Assembly: GCA_946122785.1 (NCBI GenBank)
Contig: CAMGYJ010000005.1
Coordinates: 63,314,200 to 63,378,199 of the forward strand
DNA: 64,000 nucleotides
Direction of reading: 5' to 3'
Origin: Linum tenue
Taxonomy: Eukaryota; Streptophyta; Magnoliopsida; Malpighiales; Linaceae
Under the pieces are notes generated by a model. It was not told the DNA's origin. It saw only the letters and a program-made list of their open reading frames with translations, and ran no database searches. A program made the position numbers and the translations under genes. Below, in pieces: positions 1 to 11,095 of this stretch. The first letter of the stretch is position 1, and the number at the start of each line of letters is the position of its first letter.

Positions 1-1077
1 GCCACTCTCTCAGTCTCTAGGTTGAAGGAATTCGATTCAAGTCACAAAAGCGACTCTCTCGACCTATCGACTAAGGGTTGCCAAGACTTCACCCTCGAAT
101 CGGAGTTCGGACGGCGAATTACTACCAACCCTAGGTTAGGTGCTAATACAAATATAGAGGGTGCCCTACATTAACGTAGATAGGATACATTGTATAGCCT
201 AGAAAATCTAGCTTTGCAAGTTTCTTTCAAAGAAAGGGGGTTTTCTCTCTACCTAGGTTAGAATGGCAAATAGATTGATAGGCAAACTCACAACACAATA
301 TTTCATGAAAATTACCTCCACATTCACATTAAAACACATCCACACACTAATCATTCAATCCATACAAACATTCACATAATTGTAGCTAGGGTTTACAAAC
401 ATCCAAGTCAAATAAGGGACTACTCCATGCTAGGAGAAGGGAAAACACAAGAGAGAAGAAGGAAAACCATCAATGAGATGCTAGCCTTGTTCCTTGTGTT
501 GAAGAGATCCTCCTTTGGGGGAGGAATTCCCAAATCATTAATTGAAGATGAAACCCTAGCTTTTCCTCTTCTTTGGTTCGTCACTTTCTCACTATAAAAA
601 TCTGAAGAAGAAGAAGTTTCTCCTTTTATACCCAGATCAGACTCAGATCACGGTCCTAGTTCACGGCCGTCAACTGAAAGCCCGGACCGTGACTTCAATT
701 CAAAGCGCCCAGCATCACTAAATCCAGTTCACGGGCAATGGCCTGAGTTCACGGTCATACGACCGTGAACTGACTTGAGTCCAGTGAAAGTGATTTATGC
801 TCTGGATGCCTGGCGGTTCACGGTTAGCGCCTCCAGTTCACAGTCTTAGTAACCGTAAACAGACAGCTGAAGCCGTGATCGGCTGCTGCTTCCACCCTTT
901 GACTTGATTTTTTGCCCATTCGTCCCACTTTCGACTCCGGGGTTGGTTCCACCTGCCATAGTTTGAAAAACACAAAAACGAGACACAACTCTGTGTAAAA
1001 CCAAACCTCCTGCAGTAAAAATGCTTCAAACGACTAAGCAACCCAGGGGTAAAAAGTGTACAAATGAGCCCGAATCA
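1..1077 (-). repeat. Athila-like LTR, copy 1 (left part outside the window)
   Basis: This stretch aligns by eye with 19120-19542 plus 24812-25391 and with 39729-40848: the same order of blocks, with roughly 85-90% identity in the parts compared. Its right edge, ending in GCCCGAATCA, is the U3 start of the family in minus orientation (TGATTCGGGC). Unlike the other copies, it is not followed by the CTCCCCCGCACTTAGAC polypurine block, so this is the outer edge of a 5' LTR or a solo LTR. A minus-strand TATA-like stretch (GTATAAAAGG) lies near 625-640, followed in minus direction by a leader. The 640-850 part is dense in CACGG/CCGTG half-sites. No real gene is seen. Confidence 0.72.
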
Positions 1078-2750
1078 TAGAGGCAATAACGAAAAGAAGG
1101 GGAGGGATGAAATGGGAAAATCTTAATTTTATTTCCACGATAATTTTTAATTTGATGGAGTGGAGGCTAAGAAACGACTAATGAGACTGTTCAATTTTTA
1201 GTATCATGAAAACAACAAGAGATGAGTGAGAGACAAGAGTGGCATAAGAAAACTTGAAAGCTAACCTTGGATTGGATGGGGCTTGCAAGTTATCTAAGTG
1301 TGAGCAATGATCAGAAGTTATGAGTTATATTTAATTAAATGTCAATTTTTGGTATTTCTTGGTATTTTGTATATACCGAAAACAATCCCATAATCTCAAA
1401 TAACATCTCATAATGAATTCCAATCCCGAAAATAACTCGATATTTGATAATATCAAACAGTGGTAAGTTCGGACGATTTCATAATATCCCAAATAGCGGT
1501 ATCAAACTGCAAGCGCAAATGATCTTAGTAATTAATTAAACCATGTTAATAAGGGTAATCACTAATGCAAACCCTGTGTCTAGGGTTTACTTCGGTTGGA
1601 GTATAAAGAGTGGCGTAACCAAATTGATCGATACTTGGTTTTTCTTGCTTGGAGCAAAAATACTGACTCTGAGATCCTATATCCATCAACCTGGCATGAT
1701 CTTGTGGCCTCTTCAGGTGTTGCATACTTGTGACCAGTGGCGAAGCCAGAAATCTTAACAGGGGCTTATACATGTTCAAAGAATTTAAACTGGCGAGGGG
1801 GGCTAAATCTTAGAGCTACTATATTTCTCAAATTTATTACCTAAATTCCATGTAATGTTACGTGATTTTGAGAGTTGAGGGGGCTATATTGTGATATTTC
1901 GCTTCTTGGACTATACCTTATTTTTCACGTATAATTCTCTATTTATACTGGGTATTTCCCCCTATGATAATGGATTCCAAAGTGAATGTTGTTACCCCAT
2001 CCTTTTCTTAAGCCAGAATGATCATTACGCTCTTCATCAAAAAAATTCAAATTCCACCGTAATATCGATGGTGACGAGTTTAATTATATTAATTGATATT
2101 AGTCTTAGATATTGGTTAATATTCTCATGTGTATATACACTAGACATGTACATTGATTGTTTAAGTATTGTTTGTGTTTCAAAAAATCCTATTTTTTATT
2201 GAAAAACCAATACTAAAAAACCTTGATAAAATAGCTATGAGAACAATTGAGAATGATCTCATGAAGACTACAAAAATTAGGGTGATAATAGATAATTTTA
2301 TTTAAAAATACAAAAAGATATTACATTTCGAATAATGGTATAAGAATCATTTTAATTTTATTATACTTAAAAATTAATCTGAACTACATCTCGATGTTGG
2401 AACAGGGTCTCCAAAATCAATGGGAGGGTCCTGGCCCAGCCGCTCTCGACCACGAGTAAAAAATGGGGGCTACGCGAGGAAACCAAAGAGCAGGACACCA
2501 AAAAATGGGGGCTACGCGAGGGCCTCCAAAATCAATGGGAGGGTCCTGGCCCAGCCGACTCCCCACCTCACAAGAGGCCAAGACCAAAGAGTAGGAGAGG
2601 TTTATTGTATGGTTAACTGCAAGTGCAAGACGGTGACCGCTCTATGTGGTTCGGTGAGGAGGGACTGCTTCATGATTTGGGCGACGATTGACCTGGCGGA
2701 AGGAGCAGTTGTGACGATGGGCTGGATGGATTAGCTATCAGATTATTATC
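1078..2750. other. Intergenic AT-rich DNA, no supported gene
   Basis: Short open frames here have no recognisable domain. Position 1735 begins CAGTGGCGAAGCCAGAAAT, which resembles the terminus of the hAT-type element at 12748, but no matching second end is visible. Around 2407-2559 a short imperfect tandem duplication is seen: a block containing GGGTCCTGGCCCAGCCG occurs at about 2407 and 2523, and AAATGGGGGCTACGCGAG occurs at about 2460 and 2503. Confidence 0.5.
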
Positions 2751-2755
2751 GAGTA

Positions 2756-3009
2756 TGTAAAATATCTAGAATGCGGTAAAATAAACGAACACGAACAAGA
2801 GCTTCTCGGCTAAACTTTTATTAACTAACTCACAACTCTAACTTGACGGCTACATTAGCCTACAAGAGCAATATATATACTAAGCCCTAACCCTTTATAC
2901 GGCAGCAACTAGGGTTTGGCTATATACATGGGTTAGTATCACTTTACCACCACTAACTTTAACTAGTGATAATTAACACCACAACCAACTCTTTATATGG
3001 ACTGCAACA
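2756..3009 (-). repeat. 3' LTR of the copia element
   Basis: It begins TGTAAAATAT and ends TGCAACA on the plus strand, matching 6236-6547 by eye except for a missing block of about 58 bp near its outer (U5) end. The remaining sequence differs by several percent. Confidence 0.9.
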
Positions 3010-3016
3010 CTCCCCC

Positions 3017-3379
3017 TCAAGCTGAGGCGTGAATATCGTGAAGGCCTAGCTTGAAAGCCAGGTAATTGAACTGCTCACTACCCAAACCTTTGGTAAACAC
3101 ATCTGCGGCTTGATCACTTGTGGGTATCTTCTTAGGCTCAGTTTCCTTAGATACCACACGCTCTCTCACGAAATAACAATCCATTTCCACATGCTTTGTG
3201 CGCTCATGGAAAACTGGATTTGCCGCAATATGTAACGCTGCTTGATTGTCACAATACAAAGCAGTAGGCTCACTGAGACGCACACTTAATTCCTGCAATA
3301 ACCAGTGTAACCAGATTAATTCACTTACTGTAATTGCCATCGATCTATATTCAGCCTCGGCCGATGTCCGAGCTACCAC
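3017..3379 (-). pseudogene. copia RNase H C-terminal part
   Basis: The frame contains ARTSAEAEYRSMA, ALYCDNQAALHIAANP and HERTKHVEMDCYFVRE, the standard end of copia Pol, and stops just before the polypurine tract. It continues the preceding domain after a frameshift near 3385-3395. Confidence 0.88.
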
Positions 3380-3397
3380 TGACTGCTTCTTAGTTCT

Positions 3398-4654
3398 TCA
3401 CGATATGGGACTCTGACCAAGCTGAATGTAATACCCGGAAGTGGAACGACGTGTCCCCTGGCAACCACCCCAATCTGCATCACAGTAAGCTGTCAAAACT
3501 GAACTATTGTCTGATGGAAGGAATAAACCGCGCCCAGGTGCTTGCTTCAAATAACGAAGAACTCGATAAGCAGCTTCCACATGCTGTTGTCGAGGTGAAT
3601 GCACAGCCTGACTAAATATGTTCACCGCATATGTGATGTCAGGTCGAGTAGCTGTCAGGTATAAAAGTCTCCCAACCAGCCGTCTGTATCCTGATGGATC
3701 ATGTGCCGCTGGTCCTTCCACACGAGTAAGATGATGATTCTGCTCAATAGGAACAGAACAAGGTTTAACTCCAAGTGCGCCAGCATCATTCAAAATGTCC
3801 AACGTATACTTTCGTTGTGATAAAGAGATCCCATGACGTGATCTCGCTACCTCAATACCCAGTAAAAACTTCAAAGGACCTAAATCCTTGATACTGAACT
3901 CCTTCTTCAGGAAAGCTTTGACACCTTCAACAACCCCCCCTAGAACAATATCATCAATGTAGATAAGAGCGAAGACGAAAACCCCATTCTTCATGTATAA
4001 GAACAGAGAATGATCGGCCCTTGAACAACTGAAACCGAACGACAAGAGAGCCATGGTGAATTTCTTATACCAATTTCGTGATGCCTGGCGCAACCCATAT
4101 AATGACTTGCGAAGATGACATCCTCTTTTGTCCCCTGGTCTAGCAAAACCATATGGAACATGCACACACACTTCTTCATCAAGATCACTATGAAGGAAAG
4201 CGTTATTTACGTCCAACTGGTGAAGAAACCAACCCTGTTGTGACGAAAGGGCAAGAACACAACGAAACGTAACTAACTTGGCTACAGGCGCAAAAGTTTC
4301 ATGAAAATCAACGCCTTCCTTCTGTGTGTAGCCTTGTCCAACCAGACGTGCTTTGAACCTCTCCATGTTGCCATCTGGCCTGTATTTTATTTTAAATACC
4401 CATTTCGAACCAACTTGCTTCTTATAAGGAGGCAAGTCCTGTAATTCCCACGTGTCATTAGCTACAAGAGCATCAAAATCTTGCTGCATGGCCAGACGCC
4501 AGCACTCATGAATAACAGCTTCGGAGAAAGTACGCGGCTCTAAAAAACTAGTAAGAGCTGCTGCAAAAGCACGATAACTTGGAGACAAACGATCATAACT
4601 GAGAACATCATGAAATGGGTATTGCACGCAAGAATTGGCGGAAGGTAAACTCAC
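3398..4654 (-). pseudogene. copia reverse transcriptase domain
   Basis: A 418-codon open frame covers the RVT_2 domain. Recognisable blocks are the W/KWVFKIKYRPDG start, KARLVGQGYTQKEGVDF, the LDVNNAFLHSDL block with a catalytic Asp, SLYGLRQASRNWY, and the active-site motif YIDDIVLGG. The ISLSQRKYTLDIL block and the start of RNase H (DADWGGC) follow. The frame ends just after YYIQLGQSP, where a frameshift separates it from the rest of RNase H. It is the best-preserved part of the element, but it is disconnected from integrase by a second frameshift near 4660-4700. Confidence 0.9.
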
Positions 4655-5500
4655 CTCATAAATGTCAAAGTACCGTGGAACCTTGCGCTATCGATCACCT
4701 CGATGCAACTCATCAATGGGGGCGGGAGATGACTGTGACGAAGGAGTGGCAACCATGAGTGGAGATGATGTGTCATCAACAATGGGAGAAGACCCATAGC
4801 AGAGCTAGAGGTCTCGCCTGCCGAAGGTGAAGAAGGTGAATCATGAGGTGGTTCCACCTCTTCATTTTCGACACCCTTTTCAAGAAGCGGCTCTGCTTCC
4901 ACCGGATCATTTGAGTTGTCGTCAACAGCAAAACGAGGGCCAATGTACGAGGGCACTGTGGAAGGAAAATGAGCTGCAGTTTTGAACAGAAATTTATCCT
5001 CGCAAAACACCACGTCGCGGGACGTAAACAGAAAATTAGTATCAAGATCGAAAACACGATAACCTTTCTGAGCAGCCGGATAACCAAGAAACAAACATTC
5101 TCTCCCCCTGACTGCAAACTTATCAACTGAAGAGTGAGTGTCTTTAGCATACACGAGACATTCAAACGTTCACAGGTGATGGTGCGTAGGCTTCTTTCCG
5201 AAAAGATGCTCAAACGGGGTGACATTAGCAATGACCGGAGATGGGAGACGATTAATGAGATAGGCAGCTGTAAGTACACATTCACCCCAAAATGTAATCG
5301 GCAAATTCGCATGAAAGCGAAGAGACCGAGCCATCTCCAATAAATGACGATGCTTACGCTCGACAACCCCATTCTGTTGGGGGTGTGTCCGTGCATGAGG
5401 TTTGTAGCCCGATCCCCTCATGCTCGTAGTACTCGTTAAGAATAGTTGTTTAGAACTCCATACCATTATCGGCCTGGATACGAACAACAGATGAAATATA
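4651..5500 (-). pseudogene. copia integrase, C-terminal half, frameshifted
   Basis: Integrase-like residues start near 5490 (ADNGMEF, the region of the second catalytic Asp) and run through PQQNGVVERKH, which holds the catalytic Glu. They continue to FGKKPTHHH and, in a shifted frame from 5154, through the conserved ECLFLGYPAAQKGYRVFDL block. A frameshift lies near 5390. The zinc-binding HHCC region and the first catalytic Asp are missing because of the deletion that joins gag to integrase. It cannot encode a working integrase. Confidence 0.82.
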
Positions 5501-5507
5501 CTGACGT

Positions 5508-6197
5508 TTAGCCTGTTGATAGAACATTCATAGACATAACTTGTGTCTTGACAGTCGAGAATGATTCATCAAAGCCCATGAGAAAATCATAGAGGTGAAA
5601 GGTCTCCTCGCGTTCCTGATTCTTACGATCAGCTCCACAAGTGCACTGACCACACATACAAAGATGGAGTGGAGCCATTGACTGTACCGCTTCCCAAAGA
5701 TTACGCAGGTGTGTATAAAATGCCGTAACAGATAACTTCTCCTGGGGAAGACGACTAATACGAAGTCGGGTTTCGTAGACCCGAGGAGCACTAGTTTTAG
5801 CAAAACGTTCCTGCGAATCCACCCAGACTTCACGAGCAGTGTGTGCGTACCGAGTCCCACGGCGTACTTGTTTGTCCATGGCAGAGGTCGGCTACCCCTT
5901 GACCATAGCATCAGCACGACACCAACTCCGTAACTCGAGAGAATCCGAAGGCGCAGGAAAAGAACCATCGACGAACCCTAGCTTATTCTTAGCAAGCTAG
6001 GCATTTGTCATATCATGAACCCAATCATCATAATTAGCTTTGTTTAACAATTCGCCAATGTTTACCTGATTAGGGTTATCATACTGACTAATGAAATACG
6101 ATGAGGAAAGGTCGTGCTCTAGCTTCAACGATCCAAGAGAGACGCTACTAGTACCCTTGTAAGACTCGGATCCCTTCTGTGTGTCGTCACCCATCAT
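5508..6197 (-). pseudogene. copia gag, two in-frame stops
   Basis: The reading frame starts at 6197, about 30 bases inside the primer-binding site, and shows the usual copia Gag order. An N-terminal segment ends near YDDWVHDMTNA, then a TAG at 5997-5999, then the UBN2-type part (TAREVWVDSQERF, TAFYTHLRNLWEAV). The segments on both sides of the stops are in one frame (6197 and 5879 differ by a multiple of three), so the stops are point changes and not frameshifts. A second stop lies near 5896. The zinc-knuckle end of Gag is absent; the sequence passes at about 5510-5525 into integrase. Confidence 0.82.
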
Positions 6198-6235
6198 GAA
6201 CTAACCGCGGTACGACCTTGATAGCTGTGATACCA

Positions 6236-6547
6236 TGTAAAATATGTAGACTTCGGAAAAATAACAAACACGAACGATTTACGTGGTATCCCCATTCGAT
6301 GTGAACGGGACTAATCCTCAGAGAAGCTCTACAAGAGCTGCTCGGCCGAACTTTTATTAACTAACTCACAACTCTAACTTGACGGCTACAGTAGCATACA
6401 AGAGCAACATATATATACTAAGCCCTAACCCTTTACACAACAACAACTAGGGTTTGGCTATATACATGAGTTAATATCACTTTACAACCACTAACTTTAA
6501 CTAGTGATAATTAACACCACAACCAACTCGATATATGGATTGCAACA
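6236..6547 (-). repeat. 5' LTR of the copia element
   Basis: This is the full-length 312-bp LTR, with TG...CA ends and the primer-binding site directly at its inner edge. It contains the segment that 2756-3009 lacks. Confidence 0.9.
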
Positions 6548-6552
6548 GAGTA

Positions 6553-7014
6553 ACTAATCAAACCACTTTCTCCTTATGGATCCTCGTTCTAGAAAGTGGA
6601 TATGAATTGTTTGAGTGTTTCACCAACACGCTATTTTTTATTACATAATTAACTCTTTAAAAGTTATTATTTCATAGAGTAACATCCAATGAAATGAGTG
6701 ACCTTTTATAATTAACCAAAGTTTGGATGAGTTTTTATGCCATTAAGGTTCTAACTAATTAGCTTATGACAATTGATTCCAAATTAATTAAATTATTAAT
6801 TAACTCTTTAAAATAACAAGCACAAAAGTTAATATTTCATAGAGCCACATCCAAGGAATGACCCTTTTGTAATTAACTGAAGCTTGGAGTTTCTATGCCA
6901 TTAGGGTTCTAACTAATTAGCTTATGACAACTGATTCCAAATTAATCAACTTACGACAATTGAGGATAAATTGGACCCAAATCAAGGGGTATTTGACCTA
7001 ATGTGACTCAGTTA
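6553..7014. repeat. Short diverged tandem duplication in AT-rich DNA
   Basis: About 6640-6790 and 6800-6950 share the same order of phrases: hydrolysed forms of CTTTAAAA, ATTTCATAGAG, ACATCCAA, TTAATTA, then TTCTAACTAATTAGCTTATG. They look like a diverged direct duplication of about 160 bp. No gene is seen. Confidence 0.5.
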
Positions 7015-8075
7015 AAGTGAGTTGAACCCAAAGTTGACAAATTGTGGGTTGAGTTTTACACGCTTAAAAAGGTATTCAACCTGATTCAACCCAGTTGGAG
7101 CCAGTTGAACTACGTGTTAACGAATTTTTTGTCGCGTTTGGTCATTACGTAATTCTCCTTACTAAATTTTTTAATTGACGGGTTGGGTCGGGTGGTGATT
7201 TGGATCCTTTAGTGACAATCAATTTAAGCGAGTAACTACGCAAAGCGAGTTGAACCTGGTGTTGACAAATTTTGGGATTGTGAATGAATTTTACTCTCTT
7301 TTGTAATTGACGGATTGGGTTGGGTGTTGATTTTGTTAAAACTCGCTCCGATTTATCAAACCGGTCAAAGCGAGTTGAATCCAGTATTGACAAATTTCGG
7401 ATCGAGCACGAGTTTTACCGACTTTTGTAATTGACGGGTTGGGTCGAGTTGATGAAATTTGGGTCAAAGATGAGTTTTACCCCATTATTGTAACTGACGG
7501 GTTAGTATTAAACGAGTACAAGTGAGTTGAATCCAGGGCTATGGGTTGATGAAATTTGGATCCAAGATTATTTTTACCCACTTTTGTAATTGACGGGTTG
7601 GGTCGGATGCAGGTTTTGTGAAAGATAGCCTTGCTATATCAAATTGGGGTGGCGTTGATGAATTTTGGGTCGGTATTTTACCTGCCCAAATTTTGTCAAC
7701 TACTTTGTTGACACCTCGCCAATGAGGTTTATACGCTTTTCTAAGTTACGAGATTGAGCCGGGTGTGGATATTGTTTATTAAGTTGAACCCGGTGTTGAT
7801 GATTTTTGTTTCGGGAGTTGATTTTACATGCCTTTCTAAATGATGGGATTGACTCGGGTGCTCATTTTGTTAAGCGAGTTCAACCTAGTGTCGACAAAAT
7901 TTGCGTCTACAGCGAGTTTTACACGCTTCTAATTTACGAGATAGAGGCGGGTGTTGATTTTGTTGACCAAGTTAAACTCTCTTATCGACGAATTTTGCTT
8001 CGAGAGGGACTTTCACACGCTTTTCTAATTTCTGAGACTGAGTCGGCCATACATTTTCTGAAGCAAGTTGAACCC
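7015..8075. repeat. Degenerate tandem repeat (about 95-150 bp units)
   Basis: A block made of GTTGAACCC-like, GTGTTGAC/TGAATTTT-like, GAGTTTTAC-like, CTTTTGTAATTGACGG and GGGTTGGGTCGGGTG-like phrases recurs at least seven times. Starts lie near 7021, 7248, 7372, 7520, 7783, 7877, 7970 and 8067. Units are imperfect and the spacing varies. Open frames in this stretch (for example 7806-8078) are products of the repeat; their translation is itself repeated about every 31 residues. I see no protein domain. Confidence 0.72.
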
Positions 8076-8789
8076 TGATTTTCCACGATGGCCCATTTGG
8101 GTACTTATACCTGGTTTTCTGGAGTTCAGGTGTCTTTTTGGAGATTTGGCGCTACTGACGCTCGCCCAATTATTGGTACTAGTTTCTACCACTAACAAAT
8201 TTATGTTTTCACTTTTCTTATTCCAGTTTTACTAACCAATCAATTTTATCATCTCTGCCATCCCTCTCTTTCCCATATATATGTCGATCTCTCCCTTTCT
8301 TTCTGCAACAATCTAGAGGAGAAAAAAGGAAGACCAGAAGAGTGGATAATCCCACCTCCAACAGCACCTCAGCTCCCATTAGATTTGTTACACCCCCGAC
8401 ATTTGAGTTCCGATTTGACCATAATAAATGTACGGTTTGGTTAGATGATTACATAGCAAACACCAAGCAATCAAACCAAATTCAAAGACGTGACTCAATG
8501 GGTCAATTGGGTCGAATGCTGTCTAATGGGGTAGCAAGAAACTTCTAATTAGTTCCAAAAAGATCGATACAAAAAAATGGATTGGGCTATGCATAATTTG
8601 TGACCGTCAGAAGCCCTTCTCGGATACCTGCTTTCACTTTTATAATAACAATAATTATAATAACAGCTCAATATACGTTGGCTAGTGGAAGTAAATGGGT
8701 TAGTACCAATGAGATGGCAACAACTTTAATTATTGTAGGAGCATAACGGTGGGGTTCTTGAAGTGAGGGTTACGGGTTAGAAGCATAGG
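8076..8789. other. Non-coding stretch with no supported gene
   Basis: 8220-8340 has a CT-rich run and TATATATA, which resembles a plant promoter and leader. The following open frame at 8342-8548 begins with GTG and has no recognisable domain, so I do not call a gene. Confidence 0.45.
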
Positions 8790-9185
8790 AATCGTTCATA
8801 TTTAAGCTTGGAAAGTTCCAGGCGTATTGGGAATCGTTTCTGTTGAGATTACGCCTTTCCTCCGACGCAAGCATGCTCCTTTCCTGCAGAAAAGATCAGA
8901 AGGCGGGGGCCTCGGATACTCTCCGACACTTAAATTAGTATTTGGTTTAGAGAGAGAAAGTAGATAGAGAATGCGTAGTTCAGTTACCATTAAATTATGT
9001 GGTTGGACCTCTATTTATAGCTGATGAGAGTTGGTATGAGCATTTAATGCTCTGCTAGGCGTTTACCCGACGTACCTTTATGTAATTACGCTTCCAGCTG
9101 GATTTAATGTTGTCAATAGTAGCTATGATTAACACTACTACTGTCTTGTCAAGTTCATATTCCCTATGCACGCTCTGGGGGCCGT

Positions 9186-9280
9186 TCCCGCTTCCCGTTC
9201 ACACTGTCCCCACTGGGCCTTGACCCTGCTTATTGGGACGGCTCCTATACCATGGGCCTGGGCTTGTTTAGTTTATTACG
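9186..9280. repeat. Duplicated block, unit 1
   Basis: About 91-95 bp starting CCCGCTTCCCGTTCACACTG is nearly identical to 10158-10250. Both units translate similarly in one plus-strand frame (FTLSPLGLDPAY). Confidence 0.88.
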
Positions 9281-10157
9281 TGTGGCCCAACAATTGTCCC
9301 GCAGGCGGGGAAAGCCTCCGAATTTTGGCAGCTGACTCCTAGGTCTGGGGCGGGAATAACTAAGCGACCTCATGCCCCGGTATATGGGCCACTCCCTCCA
9401 GCCGCCGAACCAGGTATGTCACGCCTCGGGATTGTGTCGTTTACTTTACTACCTATATAGCCCTCTAGGGTTTATTTGAAAAGAGCTTTCCCGTACCAGC
9501 GCTTTCCCTCCTTTAAAAGGCCCTCAAATCTCCCAGAATTAGTAAGTTTTCTCTGTTTTCCTCCGGCTGATCTTTCTCTTTGTTCATCGTTTTTCGTCGC
9601 CGTGTGACGCTTTTCTTTCATCATAGCCCGTTGTGGTCGCTACGAACTCCGGAGCTATCTAACGATGCCTGGTGTTAACTCCGACGCGACTCTGTCGCCG
9701 TCGACTGCTCCCAGCAGTGTCGTTGCCGCTTCTACTGCCGCCGCCCCTATCATCCACCCTTTGACTTCTCCTATAGTCCTGGACTCGTCCGAGACGGTTT
9801 CAGACCCCATCACTGCTGCCGCTCAAGGTATGCTCAATCAGAACATTTATTGCCCTTTAGTATGTCCGACATTGACTGGGATCTGAGTGGGGTAGACGTG
9901 GACTTTGGCGGATCCTGGTGAGAAGACGGCTGATTTATATTAGGTAGGACTCGGGACGGTTTATTTGAATTGACGGATGTTACTTTGGGTTTAGGCGTAG
10001 AACCTATAGCTGCTAGGGGTGACGCGTCCGCCGTCGGGGATAACTTGGCCAATTTCGATGACATTTCCTTGGCAAGCACTGAGGAGGGACTCAATATAGA
10101 TGATCCAACATCCGCCGAGCGACTTGATTATCCATCCCTCAAACTCTCCGATGACAC

Positions 10158-10250
10158 TTCCCGCTTCTCGTTCACACTGTCCCCACTGGGCCTTGACCCT
10201 GCTTATTTGGCCGGCTCCTATACCATGGGCATGAGCTTGTCTAGTTTATT
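10158..10250. repeat. Duplicated block, unit 2
   Basis: This is the second copy of the block at 9186-9280, about 970 bp downstream, with a handful of substitutions. Here it lies inside an open frame (about 9961-10299). Confidence 0.88.
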
Positions 10251-10260
10251 CCGTCTGGCA

Positions 10261-10912
10261 GAACAGTTCCGCCGCTGTAGAAAAGGAAGAAAAGGTTAGG
10301 AGCCCAAAAGATTCGCCCCAAAACCCTCTCCCATTTCGTTCCTTCTGCACCGTAATCACCACATCCATTCCTCAGCAGCAGCACCGAGAACCCCTCCCCT
10401 TCCCAAAGAGATAACAACCAAGCAACCACAAACCCATCTCCCTTTGATTGCCAGTTGTGTGATAGAGAGAGGGAGACAGCTCGACGGGGACGAGAGAACC
10501 GGCGGCTAGATGGATTTACACCAGGAAGTATTAAGCGGTGGCCTCAGCTCGACTTGGCCAAGGTCGGACTGAGGTTTGAAAGACGACAATAGAGTCGTCG
10601 ATCAGGAGTATTAAGCAGTGGCCTTCGGAACTTGGCAGCAGCGAAGTATGTAGCTGTGTTGAATGGGTCAAAAGACAAGGTGGACCTAACAAGGAGATGC
10701 CAATTGATTGCGTTGAGATCATGGCGGCCTTAACAACAAGGTTACGTATTCGTGAATTTGGCTGTTGCTTTATATGCTTCATGGGTTCGTCATTGCTGAA
10801 TAAATCGCCATTCCAAAAGAAGGTATTGATTTGGCTTACGGGACTAATGGACGGGTTCGCAACGAGGAGTATAGCCTATCAACCTTTATCAAGGACCAAA
10901 TTTGGATTAAGC
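10261..10912. other. No supported gene
   Basis: This is mixed-composition DNA. A partly repeated phrase (AGTATTAAGC, GGTGGCC/AGTGGCC) is seen near 10528 and 10608. Open frames on both strands lack known domains. Confidence 0.4.
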
Positions 10913-11038
10913 TGTAACATCTCATTCCGGCAAAACCCATATTTCGATCGCTAGAAAGTTCGCGATTTAAAATCGAGCATTTTGATAGTATTTCGACGAA
11001 AATCGGAATATCGATTGATAGGATAAGTATACGTATTA

Positions 11039-11041
<3 letters not shown>

Positions 11042-11093
<52 letters not shown>
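11042..11093. repeat. (AT)n microsatellite
   Basis: An uninterrupted AT dinucleotide run borders the left end of the MITE at 11094; a shorter run follows its right end. Confidence 0.97.

Positions 11094-11095
<2 letters not shown>

Larger units (their letters stand above)
2751..6552 (-). mobile_element. Ty1/copia LTR retrotransposon, internally deleted, target duplication intact
   Basis: Two LTRs (2756-3009 and 6236-6547) enclose broken gag-pol on the minus strand. Both ends carry the same 5-bp target duplication GAGTA (2751-2755 and 6548-6552), so this is one complete insertion. A primer-binding site matching initiator tRNA-Met (TGGTATCACAGC, minus strand) abuts the 5' LTR at 6224-6235. A polypurine tract (TTGAGGGGGAG, minus) abuts the 3' LTR at 3010-3021. 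Gag runs straight into the second half of integrase, so the zinc knuckle, protease and N-terminal integrase are missing. Several stops and frameshifts make it non-autonomous. Confidence 0.95.
8790..10260. mobile_element. Unclassified element, copy 1 (LTR-like promoter plus exon-like block)
   Basis: The left part (8790-9100) reads on the minus strand as a promoter. A TATA box (CTATAAATAGAGG) near 9010-9023 is followed by a CT-rich leader and a block containing GTCGGAGAGTATCCGAGGC, which resembles plant gypsy-type LTRs. The right part carries a plus-strand Ser/Ala/Pro-rich frame from 9665 that ends in AAAQ at a splice-donor-like CTCAAG|GTATGCT. It is followed by an open stretch from about 9961 to 10299. 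The same arrangement, with matching TATA unit and the same donor phrase, recurs at 58080-59270. Which superfamily it belongs to is not clear from sequence. Confidence 0.42.

Noticed and set aside
7806..8078. 90-codon open frame
   Set aside because: It lies in the tandem repeat, and its product repeats with the DNA unit.
8342..8548. Open frame after a promoter-like CT-rich region
   Set aside because: It begins with GTG, not ATG, and has no recognisable domain or splice context.
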